Assembly (NCBI RefSeq): GCF_025822605.1
Contig: NZ_JACKTY010000031.1
Location: forward strand, 436 to 64,435
From: Mycolicibacterium komossense
GTDB taxonomy: Bacteria > Actinomycetota > Actinomycetes > Mycobacteriales > Mycobacteriaceae
Length of the DNA stretch: 64,000 nt
Direction: 5' to 3'
Position 1 is the stretch's first letter; each line of letters begins with the position of its first letter. Shown here piece by piece: positions 57,365 to 64,000 of the stretch. The notes beneath the pieces are model-generated. The model saw nothing but the letters and a program-made list of their open reading frames with translations, did no database searches and was not told the DNA's origin. Both the position numbers and the translations under genes were made by a program.

Positions 57365-58827
57365 CAAGCGCCACCCGGTCCGTCGCCCACCATCTTCAGC
57401 GCGTTGACGTTGGCGTCGAACTGCTCGGCGGTGACGTGACCGGAGGCCACGGCGGCCTCCCGCAACGTGGTGCCGTTGGCCAGCGCATCCTCGGCGATGT
57501 GTGCGGCGTTCTGGTAGCCGATCACCGGGCTCAGTGACGTGACCAGCATCAGGCTTTCCGCAACGTACTTCTCGATCCGCTCGGTGTTGAGCGTGGTCCC
57601 GCGGACGGAGTAGTCCAGGAATTTCTCGCAACCATCGCCGAGGATCCGCGCGGAATGCAGGAAGTTGTTGATGATGACGGGCCGCATCGCATTGAGCTCG
57701 AAGTTGCCCTGCGATCCGGCGATCGAGACCGCGGTGTCGTTGCCCATCACCTGAATGGCGATCATCACCAACGCTTCACACTGCGTGGGGTTCACCTTGC
57801 CCGGCATGATCGACGAGCCGGGTTCGTTGGCCGGCAGCAGCAGTTCACCGAAGCCGCAGCGCGGGCCGGACGCCAGCCAGCGCATGTCGTTGGCGATCTT
57901 CATCAAAGCGACCGCGAGACCGCGCAACGCGGCATGGGCCCGCACCATCGGGTCGAGCGAGCCCAGGGCGGCGAACTTGTTGGGGGCCGTCACATACGCC
58001 ACACCGGTCAGTTCGGCGAGCTCGGCTGCGACGTCCACGCTGAAACCCGCGGGCGCGTTCAGGCCCGTCCCGACTGCGGTGCCACCGACGGCCAGTTCCA
58101 GCAATCCTTCCCGCGCATGAAGCAGATCGCCGATACAAGCAGCCAGCTGCGCGGCGTACCCGGACCATTCCTGCCCGACGGTCAGCGGGACGGCGTCCTC
58201 GAGATGCGTGCGGCCGATCTTCACGACATCGCTCCACCGCGCCGCCTTGGCCGCGATTTCCTGTTGCAGCGCCTGCACTTTGGGGATCAACCGGTCGTCG
58301 AGTTCGGTGACGGCAGCGATGTGCATGGCGGTGGGGAAGGTGTCGTTACTGCTCTGCCCCATGTTGACGTGGTCATTCGGGCCGACCGGTCTTTGGGTGC
58401 CGAGCTCGCCGCCGAGAAGCTGGATGGCCCGGTTGGACAGGACTTCGTTGACGTTCATATTGCTCTGGGTGCCGGAGCCGGTCTGCCAGACGAAGAGCGG
58501 GAACTCGCCGTCGAGTGCGCCGGCGATCGCCTCGTCGGCTGCCTGCACGATCACCTTCGAGCGCCAGTCAGCCAGGCGGCCCGCACGTTCGTTGACCAGC
58601 GCGCAGGCCTTCTTCACCAACCCGTAGGCGCGGTACACCTCGATCGGCATGTGGTCGTTGCCGATCGAGAAGTGCAGCAGGGAGCGCTGAGTCTGCGCAC
58701 CCCAGTACCGGTCTGAGGGCACGTCGACAGCGCCGAGGCTGTCGAACTCGCTGCGCGTACCGGTCGCGGCCAATCCGACCGGCACGTCGGTGTACGAGGG
58801 GGGCTGGTCCTCAGCGGTTTCCGCCAT
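57364..58827 (-). CDS. fumC: Fumarate hydratase, class II (FumC)
   Basis: The 487-residue protein has the fumarase/aspartase signature GSSIMPGKVNPTQCEAL (~325-341), the TGSGTQSNMNVNEVL motif and the HVNMGQSSNDTFPTA segment. It interconverts fumarate and malate in the TCA cycle as a homotetramer. It is slightly longer than usual because of an N-terminal extension of about 30 residues. I chose ATG 58827 (MAETAEDQ) with an AAAGGG site upstream; the frame open to 58911 overlaps the next gene. It shares an operon with the EEP gene upstream and the ThrE-like gene downstream. Confidence 0.94.
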   Translation of the reverse strand: MAETAEDQPPSYTDVPVGLAATGTRSEFDSLGAVDVPSDRYWGAQTQRSLLHFSIGNDHMPIEVYRAYGLVKKACALVNERAGRLADWRSKVIVQAADEAIAGALDGEFPLFVWQTGSGTQSNMNVNEVLSNRAIQLLGGELGTQRPVGPNDHVNMGQSSNDTFPTAMHIAAVTELDDRLIPKVQALQQEIAAKAARWSDVVKIGRTHLEDAVPLTVGQEWSGYAAQLAACIGDLLHAREGLLELAVGGTAVGTGLNAPAGFSVDVAAELAELTGVAYVTAPNKFAALGSLDPMVRAHAALRGLAVALMKIANDMRWLASGPRCGFGELLLPANEPGSSIMPGKVNPTQCEALVMIAIQVMGNDTAVSIAGSQGNFELNAMRPVIINNFLHSARILGDGCEKFLDYSVRGTTLNTERIEKYVAESLMLVTSLSPVIGYQNAAHIAEDALANGTTLREAAVASGHVTAEQFDANVNALKMVGDGPGGA

Positions 58828-59677
58828 CGTGTTGCCCTTTCGTGTCTGTGCTGCGGGTGAGGTGGCAGTGCACCCCGAAATGATCGGACGGGAACACTCG
58901 CGGTTGGGCATCCGAGATCGGTTGGGTGCCGAGCAGGTCGATACCCGCGGGCGACCACCGCGATCCTTTCAGGAGCACCCGGTCGAAGCGAACCTGACGA
59001 TGCTCGGTCTTGCTGTCGAATCGCATCAGATTGATCGACGTGTCTTCGGTGTAGCCGTCGTCCTGGGGGCGCAGGACCGGCCAGAGATCGCGATAGCCGG
59101 CGCCGATCCGATGGTTCTCGGTGTCGCGCATGTTGAAATCCCCCAGGAGCACGACGTCGGGGAAGCGCCTCAACACCCGGGAGATCCGCCGCAGCTGCCA
59201 CGCCCGCAGCCACCAGGACGACCTTCCGCTGTCGAGATGGATCGAACCGATGACCTGGGGCCGGCCGTTGATCGTGAACTCCGCCGAAAGGAAGCCGCGG
59301 GCCGCTCTGGTCGGCAGCGGGGTGTAAGTGGCGCGGTTGATCGGCAACCGCGACAGCATCAGCATCCCGTAGTTTCCGTGTGCACCACCGGCGACGACGG
59401 CGCGCAGATAGCGCTCCCGGATCCACGGCTGCGCCAGGAAAGCGGTCACCGCCGCCGGGGTCACTTCCTGGAACACCATGACATCCGGGGAGATTCGGGA
59501 CAGCAGCTCCGTGATCGCCCGGTACCGCTCGTCGGCGAAATACGGTTTGAACCAGATGTTGAAGGTGGACAGTGTCAGCGCGTCACAGTCGACTGCGCCT
59601 GCGGCGCCGATATCGGTCCATTGCTGGGTCTGCGAGTCGAACTTCCCGACGGAAACATTGCTCTGGCGGTAGCTCAC
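58811..59677 (-). CDS. Endonuclease/exonuclease/phosphatase (EEP) superfamily protein
   Basis: The 288-residue protein has EEP motifs: LSTFNIWF near the N-terminus, FQEVTPAA with the metal-binding Glu, GSIHLDSG, LLGDFNMRD, and the C-terminal SDHFGV. Members hydrolyse phosphodiesters in nucleic acids or lipids, including TDP2-like enzymes. I prefer GTG 59677 (VSYRQSNV) because the 27 residues added by ATG 59758 look like an out-of-frame reading of a small gene at 59697-59864. It overlaps the fumarase start by 17 bases. Confidence 0.82.
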   Translation of the reverse strand: MSYRQSNVSVGKFDSQTQQWTDIGAAGAVDCDALTLSTFNIWFKPYFADERYRAITELLSRISPDVMVFQEVTPAAVTAFLAQPWIRERYLRAVVAGGAHGNYGMLMLSRLPINRATYTPLPTRAARGFLSAEFTINGRPQVIGSIHLDSGRSSWWLRAWQLRRISRVLRRFPDVVLLGDFNMRDTENHRIGAGYRDLWPVLRPQDDGYTEDTSINLMRFDSKTEHRQVRFDRVLLKGSRWSPAGIDLLGTQPISDAQPRVFPSDHFGVHCHLTRSTDTKGQHDGGNR

Positions 59678-59696
59678 ACCGTTCTCACTGCTCGGG

Positions 59697-59864
59697 TCAG
59701 GTGGCCTCGGGGTCCTCTTCGATCGCGATGACGAAATCGTCTCCGTGTTCGTTGACACCGGCGATTACCGCGCCGTCCACCGCCTGTGCAGCGTAACGCT
59801 GCCGCACCATCGTCGGATCGTTGCGGAGATATTCGACCGTCGTGACGGCCCCGGAGATCGCCAC
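59697..59864 (-). CDS. Possible small protein, 55 residues, upstream of the EEP gene
   Basis: A frame from GTG 59864 reads VAISGAVTTVEYLRNDPTMVRQRYAAQ and ends IAIEEDPEAT. It has mostly G or C at third codon positions and looks more protein-like than the overlapping 5' part of the EEP frame. It ends 20 bases before the preferred EEP start, so the two would form an operon. I recognise no family. Confidence 0.45.
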   Translation of the reverse strand: MAISGAVTTVEYLRNDPTMVRQRYAAQAVDGAVIAGVNEHGDDFVIAIEEDPEAT

Positions 59865-59907
59865 GACGTCGAGTGCTTAAGTAACAGACGACGAGAGGAA
59901 CACCGCG

Positions 59908-60879
59908 ATGCGTGCCATCCAGATCACCCGGCTCGACGGGCCAGAAGCAGTCGAGCTCGTCGAACTCGACGAGCCACACGACGACGGCAAGGTCGTCATC
60001 GACGTCCACGCGGCAGGTGTCGCCTTTCCTGATGCACTGCAGTCCCGCGGTCTCTACCAATACAAGCCTGAGCTGCCCTATGTGCCCGGGGCGGAGATCG
60101 CGGGCGTGGTGCGCAGCGCCCCCGCCGGTGCGCATGTCGTCGCCGGCGACCGGGTGGCCGGTCTGACGATGCTCTTCGGGGCGATGGCCGAAGTGGTGAC
60201 GCTGGAACCGGAGCGGGTCTTCGCACTGCCCGATGCAGTTTCGTTCGAGGCCGGCGCCGGCATCCTGTTCAACGACCTGACCGTGCACTTCGCCCTGCGG
60301 GAACGCGGCCGATTGCGCACAGGTGAGACGGTGCTGGTGCACGGGGCGGCCGGCGGGATCGGCACCTCGACGCTGCGGCTGGCACCGGCCTTCGGCGCCA
60401 CCCGGACGATCGCGGTGGTGAGCAGCGCTGAGAAGGCCCAGGTGGCCACTGCCGCCGGCGCCACCGACGTCGTCCTGGCCGACGGATTCAAAGACGCGGT
60501 CAAGGACCTCACCGACGGCCGTGGTGTCGACATCGTCGTCGACCCGGTCGGCGGCGACCGGTTCACCGACTCGCTGCGCTCGCTGGCGCCGGGTGGACGG
60601 CTGCTGGTGGTCGGCTTCACCGGCGGCGAGATCCCCACCGTCAAGGTGAACCGGTTGTTGCTCAACAACGTTGACGCCGTCGGCGTCGGCTGGGGCGCCT
60701 GGACGATGACGCACCCCGGCTATCTCGCCGAACAGTGGGCGGAGCTGGAACCGCTGCTGGCCTCCGGTGCGGTGCCCGCCCCGGAGCCGGACGTCTACCC
60801 GCTGGAGCGCGCGGGCGAAGCGATCGCGTCACTGGAGAACCGGACTGCCAGAGGCAAGGTCGTGCTCAAAGTCCGGTAG
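59908..60879 (+). CDS. NADPH:quinone oxidoreductase (zinc-free medium-chain reductase)
   Basis: The 323-residue protein begins MRAIQITRLDGPEAVELVELDEP and has PGAEIAGVV, the NADPH motif VLVHGAAGGIGTSTLRLA (~143-160) and the C-terminal YPLERAGEAIASLENRTARGKVVL. No zinc-binding Cys set is present. Such enzymes reduce quinones or enones with NADPH. A ribosome-binding site gagagga lies upstream of ATG 59908. Its end overlaps the convergent DUF1275 gene by 14 bases. Confidence 0.9.
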   Translation: MRAIQITRLDGPEAVELVELDEPHDDGKVVIDVHAAGVAFPDALQSRGLYQYKPELPYVPGAEIAGVVRSAPAGAHVVAGDRVAGLTMLFGAMAEVVTLEPERVFALPDAVSFEAGAGILFNDLTVHFALRERGRLRTGETVLVHGAAGGIGTSTLRLAPAFGATRTIAVVSSAEKAQVATAAGATDVVLADGFKDAVKDLTDGRGVDIVVDPVGGDRFTDSLRSLAPGGRLLVVGFTGGEIPTVKVNRLLLNNVDAVGVGWGAWTMTHPGYLAEQWAELEPLLASGAVPAPEPDVYPLERAGEAIASLENRTARGKVVLKVR

Positions 60880-61570
60880 CACTGCCGTGGCGGTAACCGG
60901 CGGTGGCGAGGACCACGACCAACGGCGCCACCGTCAACAGCGGCGTCGCAATGGGCACGGTCAGCAGCAGGAGGCCGCCACCTGCCGCACCGGCCACGGC
61001 CGCGACCAGCGACGCGACCCCCGCGGTATCGCTGTGTGGCCCAGGTCGGCCCAGCCAGCCGGCGATCAGGCTGGTGAGAGTGCCGGTCAGGTAGGTGGTG
61101 GCGACGGCCGCGCCCAGCCCGCGCATGGCAGCGCTCTGCATGCCCATACTGCCGGCGGCGGCCGCGAGTAACGCCAGTTGCGTGTTTCCGGCAGGAGCGG
61201 CGCGGGTGAGGACCCAACCGATGGCCAGGCCGACCAACACCGCCAACTGCACAGCCAATGTCACCGTCACCCGCCGCGGCCACAGCGCACCGACCTCACG
61301 GTCTACGCCCACGATCCGGGTACCCAGGGCGACCCCGACGATGTAGCTGGCAACGGCGATCGCGGTATGGATCAGGATGCCGGTGTCGAGGCGCGCCACC
61401 CCCAGCCCCATCAGCGCGAGGTTGCCCGTCATCACGCTGGCGAAAACCCCGCCCAGATGGGTGAGCGTGAGAACATCGAGCGCACCGGTACCGAAGGTCA
61501 GGGCGGCGGCCACCGCCACCGGCCACCGCGGGCCACTCAACCCCAGATGCAGGAACCGCGCCGACGCCAC
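60866..61570 (-). CDS. DUF1275 (YoaK-type) membrane protein
   Basis: The 234-residue membrane protein has the DUF1275 hallmark GALDVLTLTHLGGVFASVMTGNLALMGLGV (~28-57) and about six hydrophobic spans. The family function is unknown. It lies 18 bases downstream of the MFS gene start-to-stop unit on the same strand, so the two may be cotranscribed. Confidence 0.85.
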   Translation of the reverse strand: MASARFLHLGLSGPRWPVAVAAALTFGTGALDVLTLTHLGGVFASVMTGNLALMGLGVARLDTGILIHTAIAVASYIVGVALGTRIVGVDREVGALWPRRVTVTLAVQLAVLVGLAIGWVLTRAAPAGNTQLALLAAAAGSMGMQSAAMRGLGAAVATTYLTGTLTSLIAGWLGRPGPHSDTAGVASLVAAVAGAAGGGLLLLTVPIATPLLTVAPLVVVLATAGYRHGSATGL

Positions 61571-61588
61571 CGTCGGATCGTTGCACGA

Positions 61589-62764
61589 CTATCGGCGAGG
61601 GGCGACGGCACGCGCCATTCCCGCACAGATCAGCACCCCGCACAGTGGTAGCGCGAACGCGGTGTTCAAAGAGACGCAGTCGGCCAGCCAACCGATGACG
61701 CCAGGCCCGGCCAGGACGGCCAGGTAGCCGGTGCCGACCACCCTTGACAGCACGCGTCCCGAGCCACCCCCCACGTTGCCTGCGGCGGTGAACACCTGAG
61801 GCACACCGCCGGACAGCCCGAGGCCGACCACCACCCAGCCGACGAGGGTCAGCGCCAGGAACGGCGAGGCCATCACGATCGCGAACCCCGCCGCGGCAGT
61901 CGACGCGCACCAGCGCACCACCTGCACCGGCCCGACCCGCTCCACGATCCGGTCGATGGTGAAGCGCACCACAGTCATCGCCGCGACGAAGCCGCCCAAC
62001 GCCAACGAACCGATCGACGGGCTCGCGCCGAGATGCTGCTGAGCGTGCAGACTGCTCCAATCCATCGCCGAGCCCTCCGCCATCAGAAGAAGAAACGCGA
62101 GGACGCCGAGGATCACGACCCGGCGGCGGGGCGGTGCGTCGTCGTCGCCAAATTCGGCATCCTCAGCCTGCGCACTGGACGACGGGGTCCGACGGCGCAG
62201 CAGGATCACCGCAGCCAGCCCGACCACCACGAGTGCGATGACCGCGATCACTAGTCCCGTCGCGAAAACCCCTGCAGCGAGGGCGAAACCGGCTGCGCCG
62301 AGCAGCGCGCCGAGGACGGTGCCGATGGAGAACACCGCATGAAACGCCGCCATGATCGGCCGGCCGTAGTCACGCTCGACGTCGACTGCGGCGGCATTCA
62401 TCCCGACTTCGGCGGTACCTGTCGCGAAGCCGAGGAGCACCGCGCCCGCCGCCGCCCATGGCCAGGTGCCCGCCGCCAGCGGAACCAGCAGTGCCAGCGC
62501 CATTCCCGCGACACCCAGGACGCCGACGGGGCCGCTGCCGAACCGGTCGACGAGTTTGCCGCTGACCTGCATGCCGACCAGCGCGCCCGCGCCGAGCATC
62601 AACAGGATGACGCCCAGCAGCGACGTGGAAATGCCGGTGGTTTGCTTGACCGACGGTAGATGCACCGCCCAGGTGGCGGTCACCAGCCCGAACGACGCAA
62701 ACAGGCAGAACACGGCCGCGCGGGCACGCACCAGGCGACGAAGCTGGTCGGCTTCGGTGACCAT
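61589..62764 (-). CDS. MFS transporter
   Basis: The 391-residue protein has twelve predicted hydrophobic spans and MFS features: LVDRFGSGPVGVLG after span 2 and a long loop in the middle (~205-230). It is similar to FucP/YbjJ-type inner-membrane transporters. Substrate unknown. ATG 62764 was chosen with a GGGGAA site 10 bases upstream; ATG 62785 is possible. The frame open to 62959 overlaps the divergent HAD gene. Confidence 0.88.
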   Translation of the reverse strand: MVTEADQLRRLVRARAAVFCLFASFGLVTATWAVHLPSVKQTTGISTSLLGVILLMLGAGALVGMQVSGKLVDRFGSGPVGVLGVAGMALALLVPLAAGTWPWAAAGAVLLGFATGTAEVGMNAAAVDVERDYGRPIMAAFHAVFSIGTVLGALLGAAGFALAAGVFATGLVIAVIALVVVGLAAVILLRRRTPSSSAQAEDAEFGDDDAPPRRRVVILGVLAFLLLMAEGSAMDWSSLHAQQHLGASPSIGSLALGGFVAAMTVVRFTIDRIVERVGPVQVVRWCASTAAAGFAIVMASPFLALTLVGWVVVGLGLSGGVPQVFTAAGNVGGGSGRVLSRVVGTGYLAVLAGPGVIGWLADCVSLNTAFALPLCGVLICAGMARAVAPRR

Positions 62765-62909
62765 GACTCGAGTTCCCCACATCATCGCCAGTTCGGGCCC
62801 GGTTGGCGCCCCCAGGAGATTACGCCAGAAGCCCGCCGATACCCGCCTCGTCCGACTCGGCCACGACATCGACGTTTGGGATCGCACCGGCCGGGGCACC
62901 TGTGCAACG

Positions 62910-63599
62910 GTGACCGAAGAACAGCGAGCCCCAGCGGTTTTGTTCGACGTCGACGGCACCCTGGTCGACTCGAACTACCTACACGTCCACGCGTGGGCAC
63001 GAGCCTTCGCCGAAGTCGCCATCCCGGTGGAGACCTGGCGGATCCACCGGTCCATCGGCATGGACGGAGCCGAATTGATCTCATCGCTCTCCGGCGGCGC
63101 GGACGACGAGGTGGCCGAGCGGTTGACGGACCTGCACTCGCAGTACTACCAGGAGAGCACGTCTGCGCTGCGACCCCTGCCGGGTGCCCGCGAACTTCTG
63201 GACCGGGTGGCGTCGCTGGGCCTGCAGGTGGTGCTGGCCACTTCAGCTCCCGGAGATGAATTGGCAACCCTGCGTAAGGTTCTCGACCGTGATGACGTGA
63301 TATCCACCGCGACGTCGTCCGGCGACGTCGCGGCCGCAAAACCTCGACCCGACATCGTCGAAGTCGCCCTTGACCGAGCCGGGGTCTCTGCGGGCCGGGC
63401 GGTGTTCGTCGGCGACGCCGTGTGGGATGCCGAGGCGAGCGGCCGCGCCGGGGTCCGGAGTATCGGGGTGCTCAGCGGCGGCATATCCCGCGCTGAGCTC
63501 GAAGAAGCCGGTGCCAGCGCCGTTTTCGAGAATGCCCTCGCACTCTGCGCGCAGATAGAGGACAGCCCGATCGGGCAGCTGCTGTCAGGCGGCCGCTGA
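62910..63599 (+). CDS. HAD-superfamily hydrolase (phosphatase/beta-phosphoglucomutase-like)
   Basis: The 229-residue protein has HAD motif I VLFDVDGTLVDS (~11-22), a cap domain, motif II LATSAP, a Lys in AAAKPRPDIV and motif III VGDAVWDAEA. It likely hydrolyses a small phosphate ester; the natural substrate is not indicated. GTG 62910 (VTEEQRAPAV) was chosen because the longer open frame lies opposite the MFS gene. Confidence 0.87.
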   Translation: MTEEQRAPAVLFDVDGTLVDSNYLHVHAWARAFAEVAIPVETWRIHRSIGMDGAELISSLSGGADDEVAERLTDLHSQYYQESTSALRPLPGARELLDRVASLGLQVVLATSAPGDELATLRKVLDRDDVISTATSSGDVAAAKPRPDIVEVALDRAGVSAGRAVFVGDAVWDAEASGRAGVRSIGVLSGGISRAELEEAGASAVFENALALCAQIEDSPIGQLLSGGR

Positions 63600-63674
63600 C
63601 CGGAGCGCGGCCAGCAGGGGGCCGGCGGCTTCCTTACCGCTCGACCGATTTGTCACCCGATACCGCTGCGCTAC

Positions 63675-64000
63675 TCAGCCAGCGGTCGGAGGCACCCCGA
63701 GCGCCAGCACCGCAGCATCGTCCTGCAGCCCGCTGCCGAACCCCACCAGCAGTGCGTGCAAAGCACTTACGATCTCCGTCGCGCTGCAGGGCGCATGGTC
63801 GCCCGCGAAAGACAGCAGCGCATTGTCATCGTCATAGCGCGTGGCGCCTACACCCGTGCGGGCCTCGGTCAGCCCATCGGTATACAGCACCAGGGTGTCG
63901 CCGGGACCGAGATGGAACTGGCGGGAAACGAAGCGGGGGCTCGGGAGGAGACCGATGGGATGACCGCCTTCGGTCTCGATATAGCGCGCGGTGCCGTCGG
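63675..64000 (-). CDS. PP2C/SpoIIE-type phosphatase, C-terminal part (partial)
   Basis: The frame is open to the right window edge. It reads ...ETEGGHPIGLLPSPRFVSRQFHLGPGDTLVLYTDGLTEAR... and ends SGLQDDAAVLALGVPPTAG. The LYTDGLTEAR and DDAAVLAL segments are typical of RsbU/SpoIIE-like serine phosphatases that act in sigma-factor partner-switching. The N-terminal part, often a sensor such as PAS or GAF, lies outside the window. Confidence 0.85.
   Translation of the reverse strand, partial: DGTARYIETEGGHPIGLLPSPRFVSRQFHLGPGDTLVLYTDGLTEARTGVGATRYDDDNALLSFAGDHAPCSATEIVSALHALLVGFGSGLQDDAAVLALGVPPTAG

Noticed and set aside
1..64000. CRISPR array, prophage, insertion sequence or rRNA/tRNA genes
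   Set aside because: No regularly spaced repeats, integrase, transposase, or RNA gene signatures were seen on reading either strand.

Overview
The window reads as a high-GC chromosome segment from a fast-growing mycobacterium (Mycobacterium/Mycolicibacterium type). The evidence is an exochelin-type siderophore locus with IdeR-like iron boxes, a DesA3 desaturase with its ferredoxin reductase, a cutinase-family esterase, a CDP-diacylglycerol pyrophosphatase, a 13E12/DUF222 remnant, and dense gene packing with many ATGA/TGATG overlaps. I saw no rRNA, tRNA, CRISPR array, insertion sequence or prophage.

Layout. 1-8.4 kb: a broken DUF222/13E12 gene with a 101-bp tandem duplication over its start, a nitronate monooxygenase-like enzyme, the HrpA helicase, a SnoaL-like protein, the desA3/reductase operon, and a degraded primase/LigD-polymerase fragment. 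8.4-42.6 kb: the iron locus. 42.7-48.4 kb: mixed genes (membrane-anchored protein, cdh, a TetR/NAD-epimerase pair with a duplicated operator, PHP phosphatase, methyltransferase, cutinase). 48.4-53.8 kb: a sugar or polyol catabolic island (zinc dehydrogenase, DeoR regulator, orphan sugar-binding lipoprotein, class II aldolase, FGGY kinase). 53.8-64 kb: housekeeping and small genes (DedA, ThrE-like exporter, fumarase, EEP hydrolase, quinone oxidoreductase, DUF1275, MFS, HAD phosphatase, partial SpoIIE-type phosphatase).

The iron locus is the centre of interest. One minus-strand operon carries an MbtH-like gene, two ABC-exporter half genes and one 7,542-residue NRPS, with four-base ATGA overlaps between consecutive genes from the first exporter on. 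The NRPS has six modules: A-T-E / C-A-T / C-A-T-E / C-A-T-E / C-A-T / C-A-T-TE. Specificity residues read by eye give DINYWGGIGK (formyl-hydroxyornithine-like), IDTLISSGDK (beta-alanine-like), DMENLGLINK (hydroxyornithine), DFWCIGMVHK (threonine-like), DMENLGLINK again, and an unassigned DTWDTGLVDK. With E domains in modules 1, 3 and 4, the first five predict D-fhOrn, beta-Ala, D-hOrn, D-allo-Thr, L-hOrn, which is the known sequence of exochelin MS. Next to the NRPS operon lie the formyltransferase (fxbA), a flavin N-hydroxylase for ornithine, and a panD copy that would supply beta-alanine. Uptake genes follow: binding lipoprotein, ATPase, two FecCD permeases and a siderophore-interacting reductase. 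Three iron boxes control the divergent promoters, and two of them abut or overlap a start codon.

Main points for a second look: the dedicated panD beside a beta-alanine-coding A domain; a sixth module beyond the pentapeptide; a Phe replacing the second catalytic His in two C domains; a strongly asymmetric exporter pair in which each half keeps what the other has lost; and repeated short tandem duplications (14, 17, 30 and 101 bp).
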